Assembly: GCF_001427285.1 (NCBI RefSeq)
Contig: NZ_LMFV01000002.1
Span: 1 to 64,000, forward strand
From: Mesorhizobium sp. Root552
GTDB taxonomy: Bacteria > Pseudomonadota > Alphaproteobacteria > Rhizobiales > Rhizobiaceae
DNA length: 64,000 nt
Direction of reading: 5' to 3'
Within the stretch, counting starts at the first letter, position 1. Each line of letters opens with the position of its first letter. A program made the translations under genes and the position numbers. The notes beneath the pieces were generated by a model. The model did no database searches and was not told the DNA's origin. It worked only from the letters and a program-made list of their open reading frames with translations. Below, piece by piece: positions 7,837 through 17,544 of this stretch.

Positions 7837-7865
7837 AAAAAGCCCCGGAAAACCGGGGCCTTTTT
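7837..7865 (-). terminator. terminator of the IalB gene
   Basis: AAAAAGCCCCGG-AAAA-CCGGGGCCTTTTT is a GC-rich stem flanked by A and T runs on both sides. It can therefore act in both directions. It lies 46 bp past the stop of the minus-strand IalB gene. Confidence 0.8.
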
Positions 7866-7910
7866 GAAATCATACCTTGAGGCTGTGCGCCGTAAAGGCG
7901 CTCAGCAGGA

Positions 7911-8534
7911 TCAATTGCCGGTCTTGGCCTTGTCCTGCTCTTCCTTGAGCTTCTTGGCGAAGTCCTCGTTGTTCTTGGTAACGAACTCCTGCAGCTTCTT
8001 CTGGCGATCCTCGAGGTCGGACTGCTGCATGGCAGGGCCGTCGAACGCACCGCTGAAGCCCTGAAGCGAAATCTTGATCGGGTTCGGCTGGTTCTGGAAA
8101 TTCACCGAGGTCAGCGTCAGTTCGGAGCCCTTCTTGAGCGACGCCACGAGCTGGTCGGTCATCGGAACCTCGGCCACGCAGCGATCCGGGAAGCAGATCA
8201 CGTAGTCGAGCTTCTGGGCCTTGCCGCCGTCAACCTGCAAGCCGATGCCGGGAGGCACGAGACGACCGGTAGGCACCGTGACCTGGAAAACCTTGCGGTT
8301 GACCTTGCCGCGCAGGTCGATGAGGCTGACGCCGGTGACAAGCTGGCCGTTGCCGGCAGTGACGATGTTCTGCACGTTGCAGATATCGACGTCCTCCTGC
8401 TTGGAGCAGGCCTTGAACCAGCCCTGAGGAACCTGCTGCTGAGCGGACACTTCCACGAGGCCCACGCCCAGGAAACCTGCCACGCCGGCAGCGATGACCG
8501 ACAGGCGGTAAGCGTTGGAGTTCAAGCTCTTCAT
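7911..8534 (-). CDS. invasion-associated locus B (IalB) family protein
   Basis: 207 aa from the ATG at 8534, which has a clear GAGGAAG ribosome-binding site. A longer frame to 8570 lacks one. A signal peptide ends near VEVSAQQ. The mature protein has the family pattern GWFKACSKQEDVDICNV, then ISLIDL.. and VICFPDRCVAEVPM with paired cysteines. The last 50 residues are a charged, Lys/Glu-rich helix. IalB proteins are small periplasmic proteins of rhizobia and Bartonella whose exact role is unsettled. The gene stands alone with its own terminator. Confidence 0.85.
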   Translation of the reverse strand: MKSLNSNAYRLSVIAAGVAGFLGVGLVEVSAQQQVPQGWFKACSKQEDVDICNVQNIVTAGNGQLVTGVSLIDLRGKVNRKVFQVTVPTGRLVPPGIGLQVDGGKAQKLDYVICFPDRCVAEVPMTDQLVASLKKGSELTLTSVNFQNQPNPIKISLQGFSGAFDGPAMQQSDLEDRQKKLQEFVTKNNEDFAKKLKEEQDKAKTGN

Positions 8535-8755
8535 ATGGTGTGCTTCCTCTCGACTCTGCCTGCGACGCATTCAGGGCGCCGAATGGCCACGCTACCTGTT
8601 GCGCAAATGAGGCAACAGAATGGCTTTGGCGCGGGTGTTACACTGACAGCGTTGGCAAATCCAGCCTGTTCAACGCATTTCTTGAGGGGGCGCACAGCCT
8701 CCAGGATGGTAGTCTGGCGTTCGAATCATCCCCAGGTCCAAAATCGGAGTCTGCG

Positions 8756-10573
8756 ATGCGCCGAACTACTGCCTGGCTGGCCGCCGCCGCGTTTATCGCC
8801 TTTGCGCCGCAAAACCTGCTGGCGGCACCCAAGCACGGCATCTCCATGCAGGGCGACCCGGCGTTGCCGGCAGATTTCACGCATTTTCCCTATGCCAATC
8901 CCGACGCACCCAAAGGTGGCGAAATCACCTATTGCGTGGTGGGCACGTTCGACAACCTCAACCCGTTCATCATTAAGAGCCTGCGCACCACCGCGCGCGG
9001 CGTGATCGATACAATCTACGGCAATTTCGTCTTCGAGCCATTGATGCAGCGCAATGCCGACGAGCCTTTCAGCCTCTACGGCCTGCTTGCCGACACCGCC
9101 GACATGGACGACGAGCGCAAATCGATCGAATTTCATCTCGATCCGAATGCCAAGTGGTCGGACGGCCAGCCGGTCACGCCCGAAGACGTGCTGTTCACCT
9201 ACGAGGCCTATACCGAAAAGGGCCGGCCGCCCTATTCCGACCGCATGAAAAAGGTCGCCAAGCTGGAAAAGACCGGCGAGCGCAGCGTGCGCTTCACCTT
9301 CAACGACAGGGCCGACCGCGAATTTCCGCTGATCATCGCAATGACGCCGATCCTGCCGGCCCATGCGTTTAAGCTGGAAACTTTCGACCAGACCACCTTG
9401 AAGCCGGTCATCGGCAGCGGTCCCTATGTGATCGACCAGGTGGTGCCGGGGCAGCGCATCGTGTTCAAGCGCAACCCGGCCTATTGGGGCAAGGACATTC
9501 CCGCCAAACGCGGCTTCGACAATTACGACAAGGTGACCATCGAATATTTCCTCAACTCCAACGCCCAGCTGGAGGCGTTCAAGAAGGGCCTGTGCGCCAT
9601 CAACACGGAAGTCGATCCGGTCAAGCGCGCCCGCGACATGGACTTCCCGGCGTTCAAGGAAGGACGCGTGGTCGCGGAAAACTTCAAGAGCGGCATTCCG
9701 CCGGTGGTGACCGGCTTCCTGTTCAACACGAGACTGGAAAAATTCGCCGACCCGACGGTGCGGCGAGCACTCGGCATGCTCTACGACTTCGAATGGGCGA
9801 ACAAGAACCTGTTCGGCGGCAAGTTCAAGCGCACGATGAGTTTCTGGCAAGGTTCGGAACTGTCGGCGCTCGACCATCCTGCAAGCGACAAGGAAAAGGC
9901 GCTGCTTGCCCCCTTCCCCAACCGTGTGCCGGCTGACGTGATGGACGGGACGTGGCGACCCCCGGTGACGGATGGATCGGGACAGGACCGCAAGGTGCTG
10001 CGCGCGGCTTTCGATATGCTGAAGGGCGCCGGCTACAAGATGAGCGATGGCGCGCTGCACGATCCCAAGGGCCGGCCACTGGCCTTCGAAATCCTGACCT
10101 CATCCCAGGATGAGCAGCGGCTTGCCGCCGTCTACCAACGTACCTTGGCAAAGATCGGCATCGAAGTGACGATCAGGGCGCTGGACGGCGACCAGATCCA
10201 GGCGCGCAAGCAGCGCTTCGACTTCGACATGCTGATTGGTGCTACCGGTTTCAACAATTCGCTTTCGCCCGGCATCGAGCAGATCGGGCGCTGGGGATCG
10301 GAAGCGGCGAAAACCGAAGGCTCTTTCAATCTGGCCGGTGTCGCTGACCCCGCCGTGGACGCGGCGATGGACGCGATGGTGAACGCGCGCGACAAAGAAG
10401 ATTTTGTCGCGGCGGTGCGCGTTCTCGACCGGTTGCTGATTTCAGGGGCCTACATGGTGCCGATGCAACACAACAGCGAGCAATGGATCGCGTATTGGGC
10501 CTACCTTGCGCACCCGGACAAGACCTCGCTTTTCGGATATCAGTTACCTACATGGTGGCGGAAGACGAACTAG
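8756..10573 (+). CDS. ABC transporter oligopeptide-binding protein, YejA/family 5
   Basis: 605 aa from ATG 8756. Residues 1-23 form a signal peptide (RRTTAWLAAAAFIAFAPQNLLAA). The mature start (KHGISMQGDPALPADFTHFPYANP) and GGEITYCVVGTFDNLNPF are typical of YejA-type periplasmic proteins that bind peptides or microcin C for an ABC importer. The binding-domain block KWSDGQPVTPEDVLFTYE is present. An in-frame extension to 8540 exists but does not look like coding sequence. No permease or ATPase genes are adjacent, so the partner transporter must be encoded elsewhere. Confidence 0.85.
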   Translation: MRRTTAWLAAAAFIAFAPQNLLAAPKHGISMQGDPALPADFTHFPYANPDAPKGGEITYCVVGTFDNLNPFIIKSLRTTARGVIDTIYGNFVFEPLMQRNADEPFSLYGLLADTADMDDERKSIEFHLDPNAKWSDGQPVTPEDVLFTYEAYTEKGRPPYSDRMKKVAKLEKTGERSVRFTFNDRADREFPLIIAMTPILPAHAFKLETFDQTTLKPVIGSGPYVIDQVVPGQRIVFKRNPAYWGKDIPAKRGFDNYDKVTIEYFLNSNAQLEAFKKGLCAINTEVDPVKRARDMDFPAFKEGRVVAENFKSGIPPVVTGFLFNTRLEKFADPTVRRALGMLYDFEWANKNLFGGKFKRTMSFWQGSELSALDHPASDKEKALLAPFPNRVPADVMDGTWRPPVTDGSGQDRKVLRAAFDMLKGAGYKMSDGALHDPKGRPLAFEILTSSQDEQRLAAVYQRTLAKIGIEVTIRALDGDQIQARKQRFDFDMLIGATGFNNSLSPGIEQIGRWGSEAAKTEGSFNLAGVADPAVDAAMDAMVNARDKEDFVAAVRVLDRLLISGAYMVPMQHNSEQWIAYWAYLAHPDKTSLFGYQLPTWWRKTN

Positions 10574-10634
10574 GTTTGGACCGTTAAGGTCTGCAAACTC
10601 GCCATTTCCGCCGGATTTCCCTGAAAGGACGACC

Positions 10635-11315
10635 ATGAGCAAGCCGACCGCCATTACCGTGGACGTGGTGTCCGATGTCGTCTGCCCGTGGTGCTTCATC
10701 GGCCAGAAACGGCTGGACAAGGCGATAGCCGCAGCAGGCGATGTCGAGGTCCACGTTCGCTGGCGTCCGTTCCAGCTCGACCCGACCATCCCGCCGCAGG
10801 GCAAGGACAGGCGCGACTACATGCTGGGCAAGTTCGGCAGCGAAGAACGCATTCGCGAAATCCATGCCCGGATCGAGCCGTTGGGAGATGTAGAGGGCAT
10901 CAATTTCGCCTTCGACGCCATCAAGGTCGCGCCCAATACGCTCGACGCGCACCGGCTTATCCGCTGGGCGGGCGCCATGAGCGAAGAGGTGCAGAACCGG
11001 CTGGTTCGGCGGCTGTTCCAGATCAATTTCGAAGAGGGCGGCAATCTCGGCGATCACGCCGTGCTGATCGAGGCCGCGCGCGAGGCCGGAATGGATGTAT
11101 CCGTTGTGGAGGCACTGCTGCCTTCCGACGCCGACGTGGAAGCGGTGCAGAACGAAATCGCCACCGCATCGCGCATGGGCATAACCGGCGTGCCGTGTTT
11201 CCTGTTGGAAGGGAAATATGCGGTGATGGGTGCTCAGGATGCCGCCACGCTTACCGACGCCATCCGCCAGATTGCCCAGGCAAAGGCGAACGGGGTGTTG
11301 GAGAACGCGGGGTAA
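10635..11315 (+). CDS. DsbA-family oxidoreductase (FrnE-like)
   Basis: 226 aa starting at ATG 10635 (AAAGGA upstream). The thioredoxin-fold active site CPWC is at residues 17-20, right after the first strand. GITGVPCFLLEGKYAVMGAQ gives the cis-proline loop and the final strands. Without a signal peptide it should be cytoplasmic, like FrnE and related 2-hydroxychromene-carboxylate-isomerase-like proteins that exchange thiols or use glutathione. It lies 61 bp behind the peptide-binding protein and may share its transcript. The substrate is unknown. Confidence 0.8.
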   Translation: MSKPTAITVDVVSDVVCPWCFIGQKRLDKAIAAAGDVEVHVRWRPFQLDPTIPPQGKDRRDYMLGKFGSEERIREIHARIEPLGDVEGINFAFDAIKVAPNTLDAHRLIRWAGAMSEEVQNRLVRRLFQINFEEGGNLGDHAVLIEAAREAGMDVSVVEALLPSDADVEAVQNEIATASRMGITGVPCFLLEGKYAVMGAQDAATLTDAIRQIAQAKANGVLENAG

Positions 11316-11360
11316 GCGAGTTTTTGGGCTTCTTTCGCAAGTCTGCGTCCAGCAACACCC

Positions 11361-11397
11361 CTCATCCGAGCGAAGCGAGATCGGATGAGAGATGTTT
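11361..11397. terminator. bidirectional terminator-like hairpin before mfd end
   Basis: CTCATCCGA (11361-11369) pairs perfectly with TCGGATGAG (11381-11389), and a T-rich tract follows on the plus strand. It lies between two convergent genes, the DsbA-like gene and mfd. The sequence also resembles a common rhizobial intergenic repeat. Confidence 0.5.
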
Positions 11398-11401
11398 TTC
11401 T

Positions 11402-14400
11402 CTACGCCGCTAGCTTGGCCAGTTGCGTCATGATGATGGCGGAGCCGGCGAGCCGCTTGTCCGAATTCGGCCAGTCGCGGATGAAGACGACCGACTGATC
11501 CGGCCTGATCTTGGCCATCGAGCCCTGCTCGGCGATGAACTTGACCAGCCCGGCGGGGTTCGAGAATTCGCGCTTGCGGAAGTGGATGACGACGCCTTTT
11601 GGACCGGCGTCCAGCTTCTCGACATTGGCCTTGCGGCAGAGCGCCTTGATGAAGACGATCTTCAACAGGTGCTTGACCTCGTCGGGCAGCGGACCGAAGC
11701 GGTCGATCAGTTCCGCGCCGAAAGCATCGATCTCTTCCGGCGTTTCGAGATCGCCCAGGCGACGGTAGAGCGCGAGCCTCAGTTGCAGGTCCGGCACGTA
11801 GCCTTCCGGGATCATCACGGCTGTGCCGACCGCGATCTGCGGCGACCAGCCGCCATCCTGCACCTCGCCGCTGTCCTTCACCTCGGCAACGGCCTCCTCC
11901 AGCATCTGCTGGTAAAGCTCGAAACCAACTTCCTTGATGTGGCCGGACTGTTCCTCGCCAAGCAGGTTGCCTGCGCCGCGGATATCGAGGTCGTGGCTGG
12001 CAAGCTGGAAGCCTGCGCCCAGCGTATCGAGCGATTGCAGCACTTTCAGGCGGCGGTCGGCGGTGTCGGTGAGCTTCTTGCGTGCCGGCAACGTGAACAG
12101 CGCATAGGCGCGCACCTTCGAGCGACCGACGCGGCCCCGCAGCTGGTAAAGTTGGGCCAGCCCGAACATGTCGGCGCGGTGGATGATGAGCGTGTTGGCG
12201 GTCGGGATATCGAGGCCGGATTCCACGATGGTGGTGGACAAAAGCACATCGTACTGGCCGTCGTAGAAGGCGTTCATGATGTCGTCGAGTTCGCCGGGCG
12301 GCATCTGGCCGTGCGCGACGGCGACCTTCAGTTCCGGCACGTTTTCGCGCAGGAAATCCTGGATTTCCGACAGATCGCTGATGCGCGGCACGATATAGAA
12401 GGAATGTCCGCCGCGATAGCGTTCGCGCAGGAGCGTCTCGCGGATGACCAGCGGATCGAAGGGCGAGATGAAGGTGCGCACGGCCATGCGGTCGACAGGC
12501 GGCGTGGCGATCAGCGACAGTTCGCGCACGCCGGTCAGCGCCAGTTGCAAGGTGCGCGGGATAGGCGTGGCCGACAGCGTCAGCACATGCACGTCGCTCT
12601 TCAGTTCCTTCAGCCGTTCCTTGTGCTTGACGCCGAAGTGCTGCTCCTCATCGATGATGAGCAGGCCGAGCCGCTTGAACGAAATCGACGAACCAAGCAG
12701 CGCATGGGTGCCGACGACGATGTCTATCGTGCCCTCGGCAATGCCCTTCTTGGTTTCGGCCAATTCCTTGGCACCGACCAGCCGCGAAGCCTGGGCAACG
12801 CGCACCGGCAGGCCGGAGAAGCGCTGCGCGAAGGTCTTGAAGTGCTGGCGCGACAAAAGCGTGGTCGGCACGACGACGGCAACCTGGAAGCCTTCCATCG
12901 CGGCGATGAAGGCGGCGCGCAGCGCAACCTCGGTCTTGCCGAAGCCGACATCGCCGCAGATCAGCCGATCCATCGGCCTGCCGGCGGACAAATCCTCCAT
13001 GACGGAATCGATCGCCGTCTGCTGGTCGTCGGTTTCCTCGTAAGGGAACCTGGCGGAAAACTCGCCATAGAGACCATCGGCGGGGATCATCGTCGGGGCG
13101 GCCCGCATCTGGCGCTCGGCGGCGATGCGGATCAACTGGCCAGCCATGTCGAGCAGGCGCTTCTTGAGCCTTGCCTTGCGCGCCTGCCATGCGCCGCCGC
13201 CCAGCTTGTCCAGCGTTGCTTCGGCTGAGTCGGAGCCGTAGCGCGACAGAAGTTCGATGTTCTCGACCGGCAGGAACAGGCGGTCGTCGCCGGCATAGTG
13301 GATTTCGAGGCAATCGTGCGGCGCGCCTACGGCCTGTATGGTCTTCAGGCCGATGAAGCGGCCGATGCCGTGATCGGCGTGGACGACGATGTCGCCGGAC
13401 GACAGCGACGCCGCCTCGGCAATGAAGTCGGACGCCTTCTTCTTGCGTTTGGAGCGGCGGATGAGGCGGTCGCCCAGAATATCCTGCTCGGCGACGACGA
13501 CCAGTTCATCCGTCTCGAAGCCGGTTTCGAGCGGCAGCACGGCAAGGCCCACCTGCCCTGCTTCCAGCTTTTCGGTTTCGGCCAAGGTGGCGACGGGCTT
13601 CAACCCGCCAAGGTGATGCTCGTCGAGGATCTGGGTCAGCCGGTCGAGCGAGCCTTCGGTCCAGCCGGCAACAACGACGCGGCGCTTTTTGGCGCGTTCC
13701 TCGGCAATGTGCCTGACCACCACGTCGAAAACATTAGCGTTGGGGTCGGCGCGTTCCTCGGCAAAGCTGCGGCCGGACCTCGAACCGCCATGGAACACCT
13801 TGCGCCCACCGGCATCGGGAGCGTCGAAGGGCGTGAACTCGATGGCAAGGCGTTCTTGCAGCGCGGCAGCGACATCATCGGGCGAGAGGTACATGCGCGC
13901 CGGTTCGACCGGCTTATAGGGAACCGCTTCCTTTAGCGCGCCACCGGCCTGCGCCGTGCGCGCCTCGTAGTGATCGAGGATCAGCTTATGGCGTTCGGCA
14001 AGCGATTCATGCGTCAGGTGGTCGAATACCACAGGCAAGCCGGGCAAATAGTCGAACACCGTCTCCAGCCGCTCGTAGAAAAGCGGCAGCCAGTGCTCCA
14101 TGCCGGCAAAGCGGCGGCCTTCGCTGACCGCGGCGTAAAGCCCGTCATCGCGCGAGGGCGCGCCGAAGGCTTCGATATAGGCGCGGCGGAAGCGGCTGAT
14201 GGTTTCGGGCGTCAGCGCCACCTCGCTCATGGCCTGCAAGGACATGGCGTTGCGCTGGCCGATGGTGCGCTGGCTGGCGACATCGAAGGCGCGGATCGAT
14301 TCCAGCGTATCGCCGAAGAAATCGAGGCGCAGCGATTCGCTCCAGCCCGGCGCGTAAAGATCGAGAATGCCGCCGCGCACGGCGAATTCGCCAACGCCGC

Positions 14401-14890
14401 GCACCGTCGGCACGCGCTCGAAGCCGGAGGTTTCCAGCCGCGCCACCAGCCTGTTCATATCGATCTGGTTGCCGGGCCTGGCGTGGAAGGTCTGCGCTTC
14501 CACCAGATCGGCTGGCGGGATGCGCTGCAACAGCGCGTTGGCGGTGGTGAGGATGACGGCGCGATGCGGCTTGGCGGCCAGCGCGATCATGGCGGTCAAC
14601 GCGTCGAGGCGGCGGGCAGCGACCTCGGAGCCCGGCGACACGCGGTCGTATGGCAGGCAATCCCAGGCCGGGAGTTCCAGTACCGGCAGGCCAGGCGCGA
14701 CGAAAGAAAGCGCCTCGACGATGGCCGGCAGACGCTGGCCGTCGCGGGCCACGAACAAAAGCGGGCCATCGGGATTTGCCTCCTTCACCGCCTGCGCGAT
14801 GGCAAAGGCCTCATAGCCATCGGCAACGCCATCGACGATGAATGCGCCAAGGCCGGTCTTCGGCAGGCCGATTATGGGAAGGAGGCTCAT
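11402..14890 (-). CDS. mfd: transcription-repair coupling factor Mfd
   Basis: 1,162 aa, full length for Mfd. The order of domains is visible: an N-terminal UvrB-like region (VVGSGKS motif absent, as usual), the RNA-polymerase-interacting CarD-like domain (GDIVVHADHGIGRFIGL), RecG-like helicase domains with Walker A GDVGFGKTE near residue 645 and DEEQ near 745, motif VI (QLRGRVGRS), and the C-terminal TRCF domain. Mfd releases RNA polymerase stalled at DNA damage and recruits UvrA. The gene is followed upstream by sdhE, 25 bp away, with which it probably forms a transcript. Confidence 0.97.
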   Translation of the reverse strand: MSLLPIIGLPKTGLGAFIVDGVADGYEAFAIAQAVKEANPDGPLLFVARDGQRLPAIVEALSFVAPGLPVLELPAWDCLPYDRVSPGSEVAARRLDALTAMIALAAKPHRAVILTTANALLQRIPPADLVEAQTFHARPGNQIDMNRLVARLETSGFERVPTVRGVGEFAVRGGILDLYAPGWSESLRLDFFGDTLESIRAFDVASQRTIGQRNAMSLQAMSEVALTPETISRFRRAYIEAFGAPSRDDGLYAAVSEGRRFAGMEHWLPLFYERLETVFDYLPGLPVVFDHLTHESLAERHKLILDHYEARTAQAGGALKEAVPYKPVEPARMYLSPDDVAAALQERLAIEFTPFDAPDAGGRKVFHGGSRSGRSFAEERADPNANVFDVVVRHIAEERAKKRRVVVAGWTEGSLDRLTQILDEHHLGGLKPVATLAETEKLEAGQVGLAVLPLETGFETDELVVVAEQDILGDRLIRRSKRKKKASDFIAEAASLSSGDIVVHADHGIGRFIGLKTIQAVGAPHDCLEIHYAGDDRLFLPVENIELLSRYGSDSAEATLDKLGGGAWQARKARLKKRLLDMAGQLIRIAAERQMRAAPTMIPADGLYGEFSARFPYEETDDQQTAIDSVMEDLSAGRPMDRLICGDVGFGKTEVALRAAFIAAMEGFQVAVVVPTTLLSRQHFKTFAQRFSGLPVRVAQASRLVGAKELAETKKGIAEGTIDIVVGTHALLGSSISFKRLGLLIIDEEQHFGVKHKERLKELKSDVHVLTLSATPIPRTLQLALTGVRELSLIATPPVDRMAVRTFISPFDPLVIRETLLRERYRGGHSFYIVPRISDLSEIQDFLRENVPELKVAVAHGQMPPGELDDIMNAFYDGQYDVLLSTTIVESGLDIPTANTLIIHRADMFGLAQLYQLRGRVGRSKVRAYALFTLPARKKLTDTADRRLKVLQSLDTLGAGFQLASHDLDIRGAGNLLGEEQSGHIKEVGFELYQQMLEEAVAEVKDSGEVQDGGWSPQIAVGTAVMIPEGYVPDLQLRLALYRRLGDLETPEEIDAFGAELIDRFGPLPDEVKHLLKIVFIKALCRKANVEKLDAGPKGVVIHFRKREFSNPAGLVKFIAEQGSMAKIRPDQSVVFIRDWPNSDKRLAGSAIIMTQLAKLAA

Positions 14891-14915
14891 GAGACTGCTT
14901 TTCGAAGGCTATCGT

Positions 14916-15200
14916 TCAGACAGAGACATCCCGCGCGGCGATGACCTTGTGCAGGATCGGCAGGCCGAGATTTTCCGGGATCGGCTGCTGGCCGGTGATC
15001 CACGGCAAAAGATCGGTATCGGAGATGTCGAGGAGCCTTTCATATTGGTCGATCTCGTCGCTGGTCAAGACGCCGATCTCGGCATCGGCGAAGCGCCCGA
15101 GGATGAGATCCATCTCGCGCATGCCGCGATGCCATGAGCGGAACAGAAGCTTGGCGCGCCGGGGCTCCAGCCCTTCGCTTGTTCTCGTCGTTCCGGTCAT
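14916..15200 (-). CDS. sdhE: succinate dehydrogenase assembly factor SdhE
   Basis: 94 aa from ATG 15200 with GAGGAAC ahead of it; the longer frame to 15326 lacks support. It has the SdhE/SDH5 signature RSWHRGMREMDLILGRF, with the conserved RGxxE-like element (RGMRE), and a later YERLLDISDTDLLPWITG. The protein promotes covalent attachment of FAD to SdhA. It sits between mfd and recG, a gene order common in Hyphomicrobiales. Confidence 0.92.
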   Translation of the reverse strand: MTGTTRTSEGLEPRRAKLLFRSWHRGMREMDLILGRFADAEIGVLTSDEIDQYERLLDISDTDLLPWITGQQPIPENLGLPILHKVIAARDVSV

Positions 15201-15318
15201 ATGCTTGTTCCTCGTCGGCTGGTTGCGCATATAGCGTGGATAGAGGCCGGTGTCAGCCTTGCAACGCGGCACGGAGTTCTTAATCTCTGCCGATGTCTCT
15301 CGTTGCATTTCGGACCGA

Positions 15319-15412
15319 ACCCCCACCCCTAACCCCTCCCCGCAAGGGGGAGGGGGACGCCATCGCTTCAGGGTTCCGGTCCCCCTTGCGGGGAGGGGTT
15401 AGGGGTGGGGGT
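15319..15412. repeat. perfect 32-bp inverted repeat between sdhE and recG
   Basis: 15319-15350 and 15381-15412 are exact reverse complements over 32 bp, with a 30-bp spacer. Each arm is itself C-rich then G-rich (ACCCCCACCCCTAACCCC..., ending GCAAGGGGG) and can fold on its own. This type of C/G-rich palindromic unit is recalled as widespread between rhizobial genes. It ends 24 bp before recG. Confidence 0.8.
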
Positions 15413-15435
15413 AATTGGCTGGCGAAAGTGTAGCC

Positions 15436-17544
15436 ATGCGCCCTTCCCTGCTCGATCCGTTGTTCGCGCCCATTACTTCGCTGGCCGGCGTCGGCCCGAA
15501 GGTGGCAACGCTGATCGAACGCGTGCTGCCGGTGGATCTTGGCGAACGGTCGGCACGCGCGGGCGATTTGCTGTTCGTGCTGCCCAATTCGGTGATCGAC
15601 CGCCGCAGCCGGCCCGGCATCGCCTATGCGGCGGAAGGCGCGATCGTGACGCTCGAGGTGCGCATCGACCGGCACCAGCCGCCGCCGCGCGGCAACAAGT
15701 CGGTGCCGTACCGGGTCTATGCGCATGACGACACCGGCGAAATCGCGCTGACCTTCTTCCATGCCCATGCCGCCTATCTGGAAAAGGCGATGCCGGAGGG
15801 CGAGCAGGTTCTGGTTTCAGGCCGCATGGAGTGGTTCAACGGCCGCCCGTCGATGGTGCACCCTGACCACATCGCGCTGGCCAGCGAAGCGCATAATCTG
15901 CCGCTGGTCGAGCCGGTCTATCCGCTGACGGCTGGACTCTCCGGCAAGGTGCTGCGCCGCGCCGTCGGCCAAGCGCTGGAGCGCGTGCCGACGCTGCCGG
16001 AATGGCAGGACGGCGCCTTCATGCGCAAGCAGAGCTTTCCCGATTTCCGGACATCGCTTGAGCGCGTCCACAACCCCGCCGATCCGCTCGACGTTGCCGT
16101 GGAAGGGGCCGCGTGGCGCAGGCTCGCCTACGACGAATTGCTGGCCGGACAGGTGTCGCTGGCGCTGGTGCGGGCAAAGGTGCGGCGACTTTCCGGGCGA
16201 CCGCTGACCGGCGACGGACGCGTCGTGGAAAAGCTGCGCGCCACCCTGCCCTACTCGCTGACCAACTCGCAGGAAACCGCGCTTGCCGAGATACTTGCAG
16301 ACCTCGCCGAACCGGAGCGCATGCTGCGGCTGCTGCAAGGCGATGTCGGCTCCGGCAAGACGGTGGTGGCGCTGCTTGCCATGGCGCGAGCGGTGGAAGC
16401 AGGCGGACAGGCGGCGCTGATGGCGCCGACCGAAATCCTCGCCCGCCAGCATCTGGCGACGATTGCGCCACTGGCCGCACAGGCGGGGCTAAAGACCGCC
16501 ATCCTGACCGGCCGCGAAAAGGGCCGCGAGCGCACGGACACCTTGGCCGGCCTCGCTGATGGCTCGATCGACATCGTGGTCGGCACGCATGCGCTGTTCC
16601 AGGAAAGCGTAACGTTCAAGAACCTTGTCTTTGCCGTGGTGGACGAGCAGCATCGCTTCGGCGTGCATCAGCGCTTGGCCATCACCGCCAAGGGCGACGC
16701 GCCCGACATGCTGGTGATGACGGCGACGCCCATTCCCCGCACGCTGGTTCTCACCGCCTTCGGCGACATGGACGTTTCCAAGCTTACCGAAAAGCCGGCC
16801 GGGCGACGGCCGATCCGCACCGTCACCTTGCCGCTCGAACGGCTGGACGAACTGGTCGGACGCATCAGCGATGCCGTTGCGGATGGCCAGAAAATCTACT
16901 GGATATGCCCGCTGGTCGAAGAATCCGAGGAAGTAAAACTGATGTCGGCGGAGGATCGCTTCGCTTCGCTGAAACCGGTGTTCGGCAACCGGCTGGGCCT
17001 CGTGCACGGGCGCATGAAAGGGGCCGAGAAAGATGAAGCGATGCGCGCCTTCAAGGAAGGCGAGACACGCGTACTGATCGCTACCACCGTCATCGAAGTG
17101 GGCGTGGACGTGCCGGACGCCACCATCATGGTGATCGAGCACGCCGAGCGCTTCGGGCTTGCCCAACTGCATCAGTTGCGCGGGCGGGTCGGGCGCGGCG
17201 ACAAGCCCTCCTCCTGCGTGCTGCTCTACAAAGACCCGCTCGGCGAAACCGCAAAGCGCAGATTGTCGGTGATGCGCGAGACGGAAGACGGCTTCGTCAT
17301 CGCCGAGGAAGACTTGAAATTGCGCGGCGAAGGAGAAGTACTGGGCACGCGCCAATCAGGCACGCCGGGCTTCCAGATCGCCCGTATCGAAGCGCACGGC
17401 GACCTGCTCGAAGCTGCGCGCGACGATGCACGGCTGATCCTGACGCAAGACCCCGAATTGCAAAAGGAGCGCGGCGAAGCCCTGCGGCTGCTGCTCTACT
17501 TGTTCGGCAGGGACGAAGCGGTGCGCTTGCTGCGCGCCGGCTGA
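15436..17544 (+). CDS. recG: ATP-dependent DNA helicase RecG
   Basis: 702 aa from ATG 15436 (GAAAG upstream); a TTG at 15415 in the same frame is inside repeat-derived sequence and less likely. The N-terminal wedge domain is followed by Walker A GDVGSGKTVVALL near residue 302, DEQHRFGVHQR near 402, and motif VI (LHQLRGRVGRG). RecG remodels stalled replication forks and branch-migrates Holliday junctions. The last 49 bp overlap the convergent DUF502 gene. Confidence 0.96.
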   Translation: MRPSLLDPLFAPITSLAGVGPKVATLIERVLPVDLGERSARAGDLLFVLPNSVIDRRSRPGIAYAAEGAIVTLEVRIDRHQPPPRGNKSVPYRVYAHDDTGEIALTFFHAHAAYLEKAMPEGEQVLVSGRMEWFNGRPSMVHPDHIALASEAHNLPLVEPVYPLTAGLSGKVLRRAVGQALERVPTLPEWQDGAFMRKQSFPDFRTSLERVHNPADPLDVAVEGAAWRRLAYDELLAGQVSLALVRAKVRRLSGRPLTGDGRVVEKLRATLPYSLTNSQETALAEILADLAEPERMLRLLQGDVGSGKTVVALLAMARAVEAGGQAALMAPTEILARQHLATIAPLAAQAGLKTAILTGREKGRERTDTLAGLADGSIDIVVGTHALFQESVTFKNLVFAVVDEQHRFGVHQRLAITAKGDAPDMLVMTATPIPRTLVLTAFGDMDVSKLTEKPAGRRPIRTVTLPLERLDELVGRISDAVADGQKIYWICPLVEESEEVKLMSAEDRFASLKPVFGNRLGLVHGRMKGAEKDEAMRAFKEGETRVLIATTVIEVGVDVPDATIMVIEHAERFGLAQLHQLRGRVGRGDKPSSCVLLYKDPLGETAKRRLSVMRETEDGFVIAEEDLKLRGEGEVLGTRQSGTPGFQIARIEAHGDLLEAARDDARLILTQDPELQKERGEALRLLLYLFGRDEAVRLLRAG

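Noticed and set aside
8540..8755. Longer N-terminus for the peptide-binding protein
   Set aside because: It would place the signal peptide 72 residues inside the protein. ATG 8756 begins exactly at the signal peptide.
11423..13228. Long plus-strand frame opposite mfd (about 600 codons)
   Set aside because: High-GC genes routinely leave long frames on the other strand. The translation is histidine-, arginine- and valine-rich shadow sequence with no motif, and mfd is certain.
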